Positions 32,300-41,829 of a DNA stretch of 64,000 bases are shown here, one piece after another. The notes below the pieces were generated by a model that did no database searches, was not told the DNA's origin, and worked only from the letters and a program-made list of their open reading frames with translations. The DNA comes from Streptococcus sp. oral taxon 431 (GTDB lineage Bacteria > Bacillota > Bacilli > Lactobacillales > Streptococcaceae): positions 1,938,501 through 2,002,500 of the forward strand of contig NZ_CP014264.1 of assembly GCF_001553685.1 (NCBI RefSeq), written 5' to 3'. The stretch's first letter is position 1. Each line of letters begins with the position of its first letter. The position numbers and the translations under genes were made by a program.

Positions 32300-33013
32300 T
32301 TAGCTAAAAATAATATATAAAACCCACATAATTCCTAGTGCCAACAAAATCCAAAACACTAAAAGAACACGAGGCTTGTTCCCTTTTGAATCAGATCCAG
32401 TCATATCAAGCACTTTCTTATCTTCTTGGGGGTTCGTTTTCTTCAGTTCATCCTGATAGGCAACCGAATCTAGAATATTGTCCTCTGGCAATAATTCTGA
32501 AGCATAATAATCAGGAAAGCCCATAGCAAGACCAATTAAGTTCTTTTCTGTCAAAGAAAAATCTAAATCTTTGGGTTGATTTCCCCGAATAGCTCGTATA
32601 TTTTTTAACAGTTTATCAGAAACAACAGACACTTGGTCCATAAAAACAACATCTAAGACATCAAATCCGAGCACATCACCATCTTTTATGTTTGCAAGAA
32701 TATAACGAACAAAGGCATCATATAGTTGCACGGATTGTGGAGCATTCTCTTCTAAAAAAGAGCGGTGTTTGAGGGCATTCTGCTGGAATTTTTCAATAGA
32801 AAGCAAGATATCTACATTCTGCTCTTGGTAAAATCTTTCTGCCTGCTCTTCATCTTCTTCCAGTTTTTCTGCTGTTTCCCAGAGAGCAATAGGAGCTTTT
32901 AAATCTTCTTCATCCCAAAACAATTGCCAAAAATAGGGTATTGTGTAAATTCCCTCTGTTAGAATACGGGCTTCATCTTCGTTTTTTAAGTAAATATAAC
33001 TTCTATTTGCCAT
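32300..33013 (-). CDS. Unrecognised acidic protein with C-terminal membrane anchor
   Basis: 237 aa that I do not recognise. The first 205 residues are soluble, acidic and rich in aromatic residues (TEGIYTIPYFWQLFWDEEDL). A single membrane helix ends the protein (VLLVFWILLALGIMWVLYII), so it should be tail-anchored with the bulk in the cytoplasm. Start MANRSYIYL has AAAGGA at good spacing. It lies between rsmA and an SseB-domain gene on the same strand. No catalytic motif is seen. Confidence 0.7.
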   Translation of the reverse strand: MANRSYIYLKNEDEARILTEGIYTIPYFWQLFWDEEDLKAPIALWETAEKLEEDEEQAERFYQEQNVDILLSIEKFQQNALKHRSFLEENAPQSVQLYDAFVRYILANIKDGDVLGFDVLDVVFMDQVSVVSDKLLKNIRAIRGNQPKDLDFSLTEKNLIGLAMGFPDYYASELLPEDNILDSVAYQDELKKTNPQEDKKVLDMTGSDSKGNKPRVLLVFWILLALGIMWVLYIIFS

Positions 33014-33102
33014 ATCATTTCCTTTCACAATCTTTGAAAAAGGTTAGTGGTTCAAGTAGGATGTAGATAAAACTATATAGTTTCCCAATGTAAAGAAACT
33101 CT

Positions 33103-34530
33103 CTAATCTTTAGCTCTGCCTTCTAGTTCCTCACTGAGCTCTTGCATCTCTTTAAAAGCTGTTAGGCTAACATAAGCACCCGCTTCATAATACTCCGTTG
33201 GATTAATGGCATAGTCAAAAACTTCAATCATGCCTCCCGCTTCTTCAATCATGCCATTCCATTTTTCGTCAAAGACCATTCGCAGACGTTTCCAATCAGT
33301 AAATACCGGCACAGAGTTTCTGCCATTTTTTCCTTCTTTGACCGGAATGTTGAAACTAGAATCTTTTTCTAAAACGAAGGAATTTCCTTCCTGACTATCG
33401 CCCTTAAATTCCGAAGCCGCATCTAGAGGAATTAGGAATTTAGCTTTCGGCATAGCTTCTGAAAAGAACTTATAATAGAGCTTATAAATTACTTCTTCAT
33501 CTTCTGTAGTTGGGCTATCCAATTGTCCCATCAACAACATCCATCTCACTAGGTCAGGATTCATTACAGGAACTTGTATTTCTGGCAAATTAGAATAATC
33601 TGGTTTTTGAACCAAGGCCGAGGCACTGATGCTAACTTCCTTAGAATTAAAGATTGCTCCCAAGGCACCATTTAAGTAAAAGGCTGTCCCAAGGAAGTTC
33701 TCAATCCCTTTTTTATCTTCCGTATTTTCAATCAGTTTTACGACAGAGTTTGGGCGGCTATCAATGGTTTCTTTGAATTGGCGATACCAAGATGGTGTCA
33801 AAAGCATGATCATGGGATCTGTGCATAGGTATCCCTCTTCTCCCCTGTCATAGGTCGTTGAGAAAAGATAGGGTTCGCCTGTTTTTTCTGAAAAAACTGC
33901 ATAAACTGAATCTGCTGCTAACAACTTATCCTTGACAATTTCTGCTAGACGCTCCAACTTGCGGGTGTTAGCTTGATAGCTTTCTTCACTTTCAGTTTCC
34001 TGATTTTGACGGCATTTCCATAAAAAGAGGCGTAAAATCTCTACGCTATCATCAAGGCTAGCTGCCAAATAATCCTCATTGGTTAACTGGCCCTCTTGGA
34101 TGGCTACAAAAGCACGATAAAGAGCATCCGAATAGCTAGATAATTTTTGCTCTTCATCAACACCTGAACTAAAGAGCACACTTCCTTTTTTCAGTTTATC
34201 CAAAGAAGGAATCCTATCAACCACTAGATGGGCAAGAACTTCATCAGTTAGACTATCTGCATCTTTGTTTTGACTGCTGAGTTTTTTAACCTCTACACTA
34301 CCAAGACTTTCCATTCCTTGGTCGGGATTGCAAAACTGTAACTGATCCCCAACATTCAGACTACCTTCTAAACTCCCAACAATCAATAATTGATTCGTTT
34401 CCTTCATCGGGAACAAATCTAGAACTCCAATACATGCATTGTTTTTAGATTCTTCTGTTTCTTTCTGTGCTTCAGTGATTTCAGCTGCCTCTGCAGTTTC
34501 CGTCTTTTTTAAAAAATCAAAGATTCCCAT
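33103..34530 (-). CDS. SseB-domain protein of unknown role
   Basis: 475 aa. N-terminus MGIFDFLKK, then an acidic linker and a beta-barrel-like segment (about 30-110, VLDLFPM...LIVGSLEGSLNVGD) that resembles domain 2 of translation GTPases. A long middle part follows, and a C-terminal region (about 365-455: AKFLIPLD, VPVFTDWKRLRMVFDEKW) that fits the SseB N-terminal domain. No membrane helix. No clear catalytic residues. SseB-domain proteins appear both as housekeeping unknowns and in contact-dependent toxin/immunity loci, so the role is open. The gene has its own gap on both sides and a good start after a weak Shine-Dalgarno. Confidence 0.65.
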   Translation of the reverse strand: MGIFDFLKKTETAEAAEITEAQKETEESKNNACIGVLDLFPMKETNQLLIVGSLEGSLNVGDQLQFCNPDQGMESLGSVEVKKLSSQNKDADSLTDEVLAHLVVDRIPSLDKLKKGSVLFSSGVDEEQKLSSYSDALYRAFVAIQEGQLTNEDYLAASLDDSVEILRLFLWKCRQNQETESEESYQANTRKLERLAEIVKDKLLAADSVYAVFSEKTGEPYLFSTTYDRGEEGYLCTDPMIMLLTPSWYRQFKETIDSRPNSVVKLIENTEDKKGIENFLGTAFYLNGALGAIFNSKEVSISASALVQKPDYSNLPEIQVPVMNPDLVRWMLLMGQLDSPTTEDEEVIYKLYYKFFSEAMPKAKFLIPLDAASEFKGDSQEGNSFVLEKDSSFNIPVKEGKNGRNSVPVFTDWKRLRMVFDEKWNGMIEEAGGMIEVFDYAINPTEYYEAGAYVSLTAFKEMQELSEELEGRAKD

Positions 34531-34662
34531 AACTTTTCCTCATTAACTCCACACAAGGCTAATCCCGTGGAGCACTTTTCTAATGCTTGCTATCAAGCCT
34601 GATTAAACCGTATATGATTACTTCTATTGTATCATATTCCCCCTACATTTTGGGACGGTTTC

Positions 34663-35226
34663 TCAATTCTCATATGATTTCATGGCATCTTCAACTTCAG
34701 CTAAACTGACACCAAACAATTCCAAACGCTTGAGGAGCTGTTTGCCATTGGAATAACCAATACGAAGGCTTTCTCCTAGATATTCTCTGCGTTTTCGGCT
34801 GTCTGCTCCAGCTAGAAACCCTAATCGAATCAAGTCACTACGGCTAATGTCAAAGTCACTTTCTGCTTCAAACTGCTCTGTGACTTGTTCCAGCGCTGTT
34901 TTTAAATCTTCATAACTGCCATGTTCGATTCCTAGGGAACGTCCTTTGGTCTTGGACTTAGGAACAGCCTCATCACGTTTGAGAAAAGCGTGTTGAACTG
35001 TCGGAATGGCCGTCATAATCATCCGACGAATGCGTTCCCCATTAAAGTCAGGATCTGTAAAGACAATCACTCCGTGACGTTGGTGTAGACGTTGGATTCG
35101 TTCAAGGTCCTGCTCATTGATAGCTGAACCACGAGTCTCATAGGTCTCCACATCAAAATAACGTTTGAGATTGGCCGTATCATCACGTCCTTCGACTACG
35201 ATGACTTGGGAAATTTTCTTTTTCAT
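34663..35226 (-). CDS. rnmV: Ribonuclease M5
   Basis: Matures 5S rRNA by cutting double-stranded precursor. 187 aa with an N-terminal Toprim domain (VVEGRDDT for the Glu, FTDPDFNGERIRR for the Asp pair) and the M5 C-terminal extension. It overlaps tatD by 4 nt, an arrangement found widely in Firmicutes. Confidence 0.93.
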   Translation of the reverse strand: MKKKISQVIVVEGRDDTANLKRYFDVETYETRGSAINEQDLERIQRLHQRHGVIVFTDPDFNGERIRRMIMTAIPTVQHAFLKRDEAVPKSKTKGRSLGIEHGSYEDLKTALEQVTEQFEAESDFDISRSDLIRLGFLAGADSRKRREYLGESLRIGYSNGKQLLKRLELFGVSLAEVEDAMKSYEN

Positions 35227-35999
35227 AATTTACTTTCCAGTCCAAAAATTCGTTCCGCATTTGCACTGGTCGCAGCAGCTATTTCTTCTGTCGTCAGACC
35301 ACGTAAGTCTGCAATAAAGTCTACTACATAGCGCGTGTAAGCTGTCTTGTTTTCACGACCACGCTTGGGTACCGGGGCTAGATAAGGGGCATCTGTCTCT
35401 ACCAAAATCTTATTCAAAGGTAATTCTTTGGCTGCCTCCTGAATATCTGTTGCCTTCTTGAAAGTCACCACCCCAGAAAAGGAAATGGTCATACCCAGAT
35501 CCACAAACTTCTCAGCCCACTCCAGGGTACCAGAGAAGGAATGCATGATGCCACCACGGGGACCAACTCCCTCACTCTTTATAATCTCATAGGTATCTTC
35601 TAGCGCATCACGAGTGTGAACCACAAAAGGCAAGTCCAGTTCCTTAGATAGCTGAATCTGACGACGGAAAACCTTCTCTTGAACTTCTTTAGGCGCTGTC
35701 ATCCAGTGATAGTCCAAACCAATCTCACCCAAGGCAACAACTTTGGGATGTTTTAGTTTTTCCAACAGGTATTTCTCAACATCCTCTGTATAATCTCCTG
35801 CTTCTGTAGGATGCCATCCAATCGTCGCATAGAGTTGGTCATATTCTTCCACCAATTCTAAGGCACGTTCAATGGTTGGTTTATCAAATCCAACGATATT
35901 CATCCGAGTCACACCCATTTCAGCCGCTAAGGCTATTTCTTCTGCTTCTCTTCCTGAAAATTCTTCCACATTCAAGTGGGTATGTGTATCAAAAATCAT
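35223..35999 (-). CDS. tatD: TatD-family metal-dependent DNase
   Basis: 258-aa TIM-barrel hydrolase (DNase / D-tyrosyl-tRNA-type quality enzymes are in the same family). Metal-binding DTHTHL at the N-terminus, GEIGLDYH near 95, a VHTRDA segment, MHSFSG and ETDAPYLAP. It is translationally coupled to rnmV downstream. Confidence 0.92.
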   Translation of the reverse strand: MIFDTHTHLNVEEFSGREAEEIALAAEMGVTRMNIVGFDKPTIERALELVEEYDQLYATIGWHPTEAGDYTEDVEKYLLEKLKHPKVVALGEIGLDYHWMTAPKEVQEKVFRRQIQLSKELDLPFVVHTRDALEDTYEIIKSEGVGPRGGIMHSFSGTLEWAEKFVDLGMTISFSGVVTFKKATDIQEAAKELPLNKILVETDAPYLAPVPKRGRENKTAYTRYVVDFIADLRGLTTEEIAAATSANAERIFGLESKL

Positions 36000-36090
36000 G
36001 TATATTCCCTCGTTTTTTCTACCTTCTATTATACCAAAAAACTAGTCTCATCCTTATAGGAAAAAATATTTTAAAATCACTCACTTTTTC

Positions 36091-36119
36091 TTGACGACTT
36101 ATTTTCATAGCAGTATAAT
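36091..36119 (+). promoter_or_regulatory. Promoter of the KimA-like gene
   Basis: TTGACG and TATAAT with 17-bp spacing on the plus strand. The TTG of the -35 could be mistaken for a start codon of a longer protein. The predicted leader is only about 28 nt, too short for a c-di-AMP riboswitch. Confidence 0.85.
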
Positions 36120-36153
36120 AGCTCTTGTTGAAAATTTCAAAAAAGGAAAGAAA

Positions 36154-37998
36154 ATGTTTACAAAACTTAAATATACCTTTATCGGTCGTCCTCTCAAGTC
36201 CTTAACTGAAGGCGAAGGAGGGCTACTTGGAAAAACACAGGCACTTGCAATGCTCTCAAGCGATGCCCTTTCATCTATCGCCTATGGACCTGAGCAGGTC
36301 GTCCTTGTCTTGGCTAGTCTTTCTCCCCTCGCTATTTGGTGGAGTCTTCCTATCGGCATTTTTGTCCTCTTGCTACTTGCTAGTCTAACCATTTCTTACC
36401 GACAAATCATTCACGCCTACCCTCAAGGTGGGGGTGCCTATATGGTAACACGAGAAAATCTTTCTCCTGAGCTCGGTTTGATTGCCGGTGGAAGCTTGCT
36501 TGTTGATTATATGCTAACAGTAGCCGTATCCGTGGCCGCAGGGGCGGATGCGATCACAGCAGCACTTCCTGCTCTCCATCCCTACAACCTCCACATCTCC
36601 ATTTTTTTGGTCTGTTTACTCATGCTTTTGAATCTGCGAGGCTTGAGGGAATCTGCTAGTTCTCTGATGATCCCTGTCTATCTCTTTATCTTTAGCACGG
36701 TCTTCCTCTTATTGTTTGGTATCTTCCAACTATTGACTGGTTCTCTCAGCTATCATGCAACTTCTGCAATTGGTCAAACTGTCCCGAGTCTCTCAATCGT
36801 CCTGATTTTAAGAGCCTTTACCAGCGGTTCGGCATCACTAACTGGGGTTGAAGCTATCTCAAATGCTGTTCCATTTTTCAAGACTCCCAAAGAGAAAAAC
36901 GCAGCTCAGACATTGACCATCATGTCTCTTATTCTTGGATTTCTCTTTGCAGGGATTACCTTCTTAAATTACTGGATGGGAATTACACCTCAACACGGAG
37001 AAACAATCCTCTCACAAATGGCTAAAGGAATTTTAGGAGATTCAGCTCTCGGTCAGATTGTTTATTATCTCTTCCAATTTTCAACAGCTCTCATCCTAGC
37101 CGTTGCTGCAAATACTGGTTTTTCTGCCTTTCCAATGTTGGCTTACAATATGGCTAAGAACAAATACATGCCCCATCTCTTTATGGAAAAAGGAGACCGC
37201 CTTGGTTATTCAAACGGTATTTTGACCTTAGCCTTTGGCGCTATGATCCTTCTGCTCATTTTCAACGGAAATACAGAACGCTTGATTCCTCTTTATACTA
37301 TCGGAGTTTTTGTTCCTTTTGCCCTTTCTCAAACAGGGATGATTCGCCACTGGAAAAAGGAAAAAGGCTCTCATTTCTTAAAGTCTGCCTTCGCAAATAT
37401 CCTCGGCGCTATCATTTGTTACGCTATCGTTCTTATCCTACTCTTCTTCAGACTTGGAGATATCTGGCCCTTCTTCCCAATCATCCTGGTCCTAACCTTC
37501 CTCTTTTTGTCTATCCACAGTCATTACCAAAAAGTGGCCAAACAGCTTCGACTTTATGAAGGAATTCAAAAGAAAACCTACGATGGCAATGTCGTCCTTG
37601 TCTTAGTAGGAAATGTTACTCGAGTCAGCGTTGGTGCTATTAACTACGCTCAAAGCATTGGAGATGAAGTTTTGGCCATGCACATTTCCACCAAGGAAAC
37701 GGAGGAAAAAGACCAAGAAATCCTCCAAGAATTTGCCGACTACTTCCCAAATATCACTCTAAAAAACATTAATACTAGCTATCGAGATATCATCACTCCT
37801 ACAGTTCGCTATGTTCGAAAAATCTCTCAAGAAGCTAAGAAAAAGAACTACACGGTTACAGTTCTAGTACCCCAATTTATCCCTAACAAACCTTGGCAAA
37901 ATATCCTACACAATCAAATGAGCCTCAAATTAAAATATGCTCTCAGATGGCACGAAGATGTCGTCGTTGCCAGCTACTCTTATCATTTGAAAGAATAA
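36154..37998 (+). CDS. KimA-like potassium/amino-acid transporter (APC superfamily)
   Basis: Integral membrane transporter of 614 aa with about 12 helices and a C-terminal cytoplasmic domain of some 150 residues. From memory, the N-terminal segments LAMLSSDALSSIAYGPEQ and YPQGGGAYMV and the motif LTGVEAISNAVPFFK closely follow B. subtilis KimA, a high-affinity K+/H+ symporter inhibited by c-di-AMP. Start MFTKLKY follows AAAGGAAAG. It has its own promoter and a strong terminator. A broader amino-acid permease label is the fallback. Confidence 0.82.
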   Translation: MFTKLKYTFIGRPLKSLTEGEGGLLGKTQALAMLSSDALSSIAYGPEQVVLVLASLSPLAIWWSLPIGIFVLLLLASLTISYRQIIHAYPQGGGAYMVTRENLSPELGLIAGGSLLVDYMLTVAVSVAAGADAITAALPALHPYNLHISIFLVCLLMLLNLRGLRESASSLMIPVYLFIFSTVFLLLFGIFQLLTGSLSYHATSAIGQTVPSLSIVLILRAFTSGSASLTGVEAISNAVPFFKTPKEKNAAQTLTIMSLILGFLFAGITFLNYWMGITPQHGETILSQMAKGILGDSALGQIVYYLFQFSTALILAVAANTGFSAFPMLAYNMAKNKYMPHLFMEKGDRLGYSNGILTLAFGAMILLLIFNGNTERLIPLYTIGVFVPFALSQTGMIRHWKKEKGSHFLKSAFANILGAIICYAIVLILLFFRLGDIWPFFPIILVLTFLFLSIHSHYQKVAKQLRLYEGIQKKTYDGNVVLVLVGNVTRVSVGAINYAQSIGDEVLAMHISTKETEEKDQEILQEFADYFPNITLKNINTSYRDIITPTVRYVRKISQEAKKKNYTVTVLVPQFIPNKPWQNILHNQMSLKLKYALRWHEDVVVASYSYHLKE

Positions 37999-38000
37999 AG

Positions 38001-38046
38001 AAAAGCTCAAAATCAGAAATTCACCTTCTGATTTTGAGCTTTTTTC
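38001..38046 (+). terminator. Terminator of the KimA-like gene
   Basis: Long perfect hairpin AAAAGCTCAAAATCAGAA / TTCTGATTTTGAGCTTTT with a T-run on plus. Confidence 0.9.
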
Positions 38047-38126
38047 TATATGCTGTCTTTCCAATACATCTGCTGAAGTTTTTATTCTAAAAAAGGTATT
38101 TTAGAAAATTCACTTTTTTAGGCAAC

Positions 38127-38160
38127 AGAAAAGCCAGTAGACTCGAGTTCCTACTGACTT
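38127..38160 (-). terminator. rpmH terminator
   Basis: Hairpin AGTCAGTAGG / TCTACTGGCTTTTC on the minus strand after the rpmH stop. Confidence 0.75.
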
Positions 38161-38180
38161 CTTTGTTGAATTCGTTTGGA

Positions 38181-38315
38181 TTATGCAGCCAAAACTTTGC
38201 GTCCTTTACGACGACGAGCTGCCAATACGCGACGACCGTTTTTAGTTGACATACGGTTACGGAATCCGTGTTTACGCGCACGACGTAGTTTACTTGGTTG
38301 ATAAGTACGTTTCAC
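38181..38315 (-). CDS. rpmH: 50S ribosomal protein L34
   Basis: 44 aa, highly basic, reading [18 protein letters not shown]... with the family core [20 protein letters not shown] and ending RKVLAA. The start codon is GTG, with GGAGG 8 nt upstream, and no ATG is available. L34 sits in the 50S subunit. Here it is a stand-alone gene with its own terminator; the usual rnpA-yidC neighbours of the dnaA region are not next to it. Confidence 0.95.
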
Positions 38316-38459
38316 GATGAATACCTCCTCATAGATTTTGTATTCGTTTAGCCGGCTATAAAGTGATCAGTTACTAAACATACTTTACTATTCTATCTGA
38401 TTCTTTTGCATTTGTCAATAGCTCTGACAAATGTTTCCAGCTTTTTTGCTATGAAAGCC

Positions 38460-39674
38460 TTATCTACGATACTGTTTCAAGAAACGGGTCATCTTTTCTT
38501 GGATTTGGGCTAACTCATCTACACGTGGTAGATAAACGATACGGAAGTGATCTGGTTCTCTCCAGTTAAATCCTCGTCCATGAACCAAAAGCACCTTTTC
38601 TTGCTTCAAGAAATCAAGGACAAACTGCTCATCATCATCGATACGGTACATATTGCGGTCAATTTTAGGGAAGATATAAAGACCCGCTTTAGGTTTAACC
38701 GCGGACAAACCTGGAATATCTTGAATGGCATTATAAATAAAGTTTCTTTGTTCATAGATCCGACCACCCGGCAAGAGTAATTCATCCACCGACTGGTGAC
38801 CACCTAGTGAAGTTTGAACAACCTGTTGAGCCAAGACGTTGGAACAAAGGCGCATGTTTGAAAGCATGTTGAGACCTTCAATATAGCCCTTTACATGATG
38901 TTTAGGCCCAGACAAGACCATCCAACCTACACGGAAACCAGCGATACGGTGAGATTTAGACAGACCATTCATGCTGACACAGAAAAGGTCTGGAGCCAAA
39001 CTTGCTACTGGTGTGTGGACATTGCCGTCCATAACCATACGGTCGTAAATTTCATCCGCAAAGATAATCAAGTCATTTTGACGAGCAATCTCAATAATAT
39101 CTAACAAGAGTTCTTTGGGATAGAGGGCTCCCGTTGGATTATTTGGATTGATCAAAACGATAGCCTTAGTATTTGAACTAATCTTAGACTTAATGTCATC
39201 TAGGTCTGGATACCATTCAGCTTCTTCATCACAGACGTAGTGAACGGCATTTCCTCCAGCCAAGCTAACTGCAGCTGTCCAAAGTGGGTAGTCAGGCATT
39301 GGAACCAAGACTTCATCGCCATTGTCCAAGAGACCTTGCATGGACATAACAATCAGCTCACTAACACCATTTCCAAGATAGATATCATCAATACCTACAT
39401 TTGGAAATTTTTTGAGCTGACAGTACTGCATAATAGCTTTGCGGGCTGAAAAGATACCTTTTGAATCTGAATAACCTTCACTATCACGCGCATTCATAAT
39501 CAAATCATGGATAACCTCATCTGGTGCGGTAAAACCAAACTCAGCTGGGTTCCCTGTATTCAAACGGAGGATTTTTTCTCCATTTGCTCGCATACGCATG
39601 GCTTCCTCAAGAACTGGTCCACGAATATCATAAGCCACATGCTCTAATTTGATTGATTTGTTAAATTCTTTCAT
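38460..39674 (-). CDS. PLP-dependent class I/II aminotransferase (AlaA-like)
   Basis: 404 aa, cytoplasmic, fold type I. Substrate/PLP landmarks: LNTGNPAEFGF, PDYPLWTAAVSLAGG, INPNNPTGA, FADEIYDRM and the PLP lysine in SMNGLSKSHRIAGFRVGW. The sequence is of the AlaA/AspC-like group that forms alanine from glutamate and pyruvate in other bacteria; substrate choice is not proven. Monocistronic. Confidence 0.85.
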   Translation of the reverse strand: MKEFNKSIKLEHVAYDIRGPVLEEAMRMRANGEKILRLNTGNPAEFGFTAPDEVIHDLIMNARDSEGYSDSKGIFSARKAIMQYCQLKKFPNVGIDDIYLGNGVSELIVMSMQGLLDNGDEVLVPMPDYPLWTAAVSLAGGNAVHYVCDEEAEWYPDLDDIKSKISSNTKAIVLINPNNPTGALYPKELLLDIIEIARQNDLIIFADEIYDRMVMDGNVHTPVASLAPDLFCVSMNGLSKSHRIAGFRVGWMVLSGPKHHVKGYIEGLNMLSNMRLCSNVLAQQVVQTSLGGHQSVDELLLPGGRIYEQRNFIYNAIQDIPGLSAVKPKAGLYIFPKIDRNMYRIDDDEQFVLDFLKQEKVLLVHGRGFNWREPDHFRIVYLPRVDELAQIQEKMTRFLKQYRR

Positions 39675-39751
39675 TTGATTTCCTCAATTCATCAGGATAG
39701 TTAATATTATACCACTTGATAGAAAAATCGTAAATCGCCCACTACTATTCC

Positions 39752-39778
39752 ACAAAAAAACCTTGCTTAACGCAAGGT
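39752..39778 (-). terminator. Terminator of the small transcription unit
   Basis: Hairpin ACCTTGC-gttaa-GCAAGGT followed by TTTTTTT on the minus strand. No annotated gene ends here except the small ORF upstream. Confidence 0.85.
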
Positions 39779-39860
39779 AAACAGAGCAAGGTCGATTTCT
39801 TTCTATTTTTGGGAGAAGAAAGAGAAAAATGTGCACCTCTAGTAAGATATACATCTAAAT

Positions 39861-40040
39861 CTAAAGTCTCGCATATAAACTTCGAATCGAAAACGAAGGC
39901 ATCGTTATGGATGATAGTTGCATGAACTCATGAATTTCTTCCTGTGTCCAGCAAAACGCAAAGAAAAAATAAGTCGACTCAACAAACAACATAGACGATG
40001 TCTGGGCTAATTCGAGTCTGTTTGTAAAGAATTTTACCAT
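39861..40040 (-). CDS. Possible small protein, or ORF within a small RNA
   Basis: 59 aa that I do not recognise: MVKFFTNRLELAQTSSM... with a Phe/Trp-rich middle (TYFFFAFCW) and a basic C-terminus. It is preceded by a consensus promoter and followed by a clean terminator, giving a predicted 318-nt transcript. A longer version would start with GTG at the very transcription start, so I take the internal ATG with a GGGAAAG sequence upstream. It may equally be a non-coding RNA. Confidence 0.45.
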   Translation of the reverse strand: MVKFFTNRLELAQTSSMLFVESTYFFFAFCWTQEEIHEFMQLSSITMPSFSIRSLYARL

Positions 40041-40075
40041 ATCACTGACTTCTTTCCCTTGCCCTGTCACTTAGT

Positions 40076-40104
40076 ATTATACACTAAAACTTTTGCATTT
40101 TCAA
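40076..40104 (-). promoter_or_regulatory. Promoter of the small transcription unit
   Basis: Minus-strand TTGAAA and TATAAT separated by exactly 17 bp; the transcription start is expected near 40069. Confidence 0.75.
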
Positions 40105-40151
40105 ATAAGTACATATAAAAAGAACTCTTTTTAAAGCGTCACTTAAAAATT

Positions 40152-40266
40152 TATACTCAATGAAAATCAAAGAGCAAACTAGGAAGCTAGCCGCAGGTTG
40201 CTCAAAGCACGGCTTTGAGGTTGCAGATAAAGCTGACGTGGTTTGAAGAGATTTTCGAAGAGTATT
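40152..40266. repeat. BOX element (boxC-boxA orientation, no boxB)
   Basis: About 115 bp from ATACTCAATGAAAATCAAAG to TTTTCGAAGAGTATT. It is nearly identical, in reverse orientation, to the copy at 4786-4900, including the same missing boxB unit. Confidence 0.85.
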
Positions 40267-40291
40267 AATTGAATATGATTCTGCTTTGGCA

Positions 40292-40322
40292 ATAAAAAAG
40301 AGAGAACCAGGTGATTCTCTCA
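40292..40322 (-). terminator. gltX terminator
   Basis: Hairpin GAGAGAATCAC...GGTTCTCTC followed by TTTTTTA on the minus strand. Confidence 0.85.
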
Positions 40323-40368
40323 GATTTTACTTCTACAAATATCTAGAACGAAATTTAATTTCGCCAGA

Positions 40369-41829
40369 TTATTTCGCAATTTCAGCCAACATTTTTTCAA
40401 TGTGTTGGATTGATTTTTCACGACCAAGCAAGTAAATAGTATCTGGTAATTCAGGACCATGCATTTCACCTGAAACGGCGATACGGATTGGCATGAAGAG
40501 GTTCTTCCCTTTGATACCTGTTTCTTTTTGGACTGCTTTTATTTGTGGGAAGATATTTTCTACCACAAACTCGTCATCTGACATAGCTTCAAGTTTTGCT
40601 TTGAAGGCTTCAAGTACCGTTGGCACTGTTTCACCAGCCATGACTTCTCGTTCAGCTTCTGTCAATTCTGGGAAGTCTGAGAAGAAGAGGTCTGTCAATG
40701 GAACGATTTCGTCCACTGACTTCATTTGTGGTTTGTAGAGTTCCACCAATTTTTTAGCCTTGTCTGTCAAACGTCCTGCTTCTTCAAGGAATGGTTTTGC
40801 CATTTCAAAGATAGTCTCAAGATCCGCATTCTTAATGTACTCATTGCTCATCCAGTCCATTTTCTTTTGGTCGAAGGCTGCTGGAGACTTGCTGAGACGG
40901 TTTTCATCAAAGAGCTTGATGAGTTCTTCACGAGAGAAGATTTCGTCTTCTCCACCAGGATTCCAACCAAGAAGGGCGATAAAGTTAAAGACTGCTTCTG
41001 GAAGGTAACCTTTCTTACGATAGTCTTCGATGAACTGAAGAGTATTGGTATCACGTTTAGACAACTTCTTACCAGTTTCAGAGTTGATAATCAAGGTCAT
41101 ATGACCAAATTCTGGCGCTTCCCATCCGAGTGCTTCATAAACCATAAGCTGTTTTGGTGTGTTAGCAATATGGTCATCTCCACGAATGACATGAGAAATT
41201 TGCATATCGTGGTCATCGATGACAACGGCAAAGTTGTAAGTTGGGTAGCCATCTTTCTTTTGGATAACCCAGTCCCCACCGATATTGCCACCTTCAAACT
41301 CGATATCACCTTTGACCATGTCATGCCATTTGTAGATACCTGACTCATTAACTGCCAAACGAACAGTTGGGATGATACCTGCAGCTTCACGTTCTGCAAC
41401 ATAAGCTGCTTTTTCTTCTTCGCTCATGCCAAGGTATTCGTTGATGTAACAAGGTGTTTCCCCAGCTGCTTCTTGGCGTTCACGTTCCACTGCTAACTCT
41501 TCTTCTGTTACGTAAGATTTGTAGGCTTTTCCTTCAGCCAAGAGTTGGTCGATGTATCTTTGATAAAGTTCCAAACGTTCTGATTGGCGGTAGTTTTTAT
41601 TAGTCTCTGGACTTTCATCCCAGTCCATGCCCAACCAACGAAGGTTTTCAAGCTGTGAACGTTCTCCATCTTCGACGTGGCGCTTACGGTCAGTATCTTC
41701 GATACGGATGATAAAAGTCCCACCATGATGACGGGCGTAAAGGTAGTTGAATAATGCTGTACGGGCATTTCCGATGTGTAGTAGTCCTGTTGGACTTGGT
41801 GCGTAACGTACGCGGATATCTTTTGACAT
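40369..41829 (-). CDS. gltX: Glutamyl-tRNA synthetase
   Basis: Class I aminoacyl-tRNA synthetase that charges tRNA-Glu (and, in streptococci, tRNA-Gln, which GatCAB then amidates). 486 aa. The HIGH-type motif is [16 protein letters not shown] at 12-27 and the KMSKS-type motif is KLSKRD near 257. In pneumococci pgi lies directly upstream; here an IS and a pgi remnant lie in between. Confidence 0.95.
   Translation of the reverse strand: MSKDIRVRYAPSPTGLLHIGNARTALFNYLYARHHGGTFIIRIEDTDRKRHVEDGERSQLENLRWLGMDWDESPETNKNYRQSERLELYQRYIDQLLAEGKAYKSYVTEEELAVERERQEAAGETPCYINEYLGMSEEEKAAYVAEREAAGIIPTVRLAVNESGIYKWHDMVKGDIEFEGGNIGGDWVIQKKDGYPTYNFAVVIDDHDMQISHVIRGDDHIANTPKQLMVYEALGWEAPEFGHMTLIINSETGKKLSKRDTNTLQFIEDYRKKGYLPEAVFNFIALLGWNPGGEDEIFSREELIKLFDENRLSKSPAAFDQKKMDWMSNEYIKNADLETIFEMAKPFLEEAGRLTDKAKKLVELYKPQMKSVDEIVPLTDLFFSDFPELTEAEREVMAGETVPTVLEAFKAKLEAMSDDEFVVENIFPQIKAVQKETGIKGKNLFMPIRIAVSGEMHGPELPDTIYLLGREKSIQHIEKMLAEIAK

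Larger units (their letters stand above)
40041..40368. other. Intergenic region upstream of the small unit and downstream of gltX
   Basis: A 328-bp stretch containing the small-unit promoter, a BOX element and the gltX terminator. No further gene was seen. Confidence 0.6.

Noticed and set aside
36000-36153. Possible c-di-AMP (ydaO) riboswitch upstream of the KimA-like gene
   Set aside because: The promoter leaves only about 28 nt of leader.
40726-41343. 205-codon plus-strand frame inside gltX
   Set aside because: Antisense to a fully conserved gltX; no start context; a codon-bias shadow.
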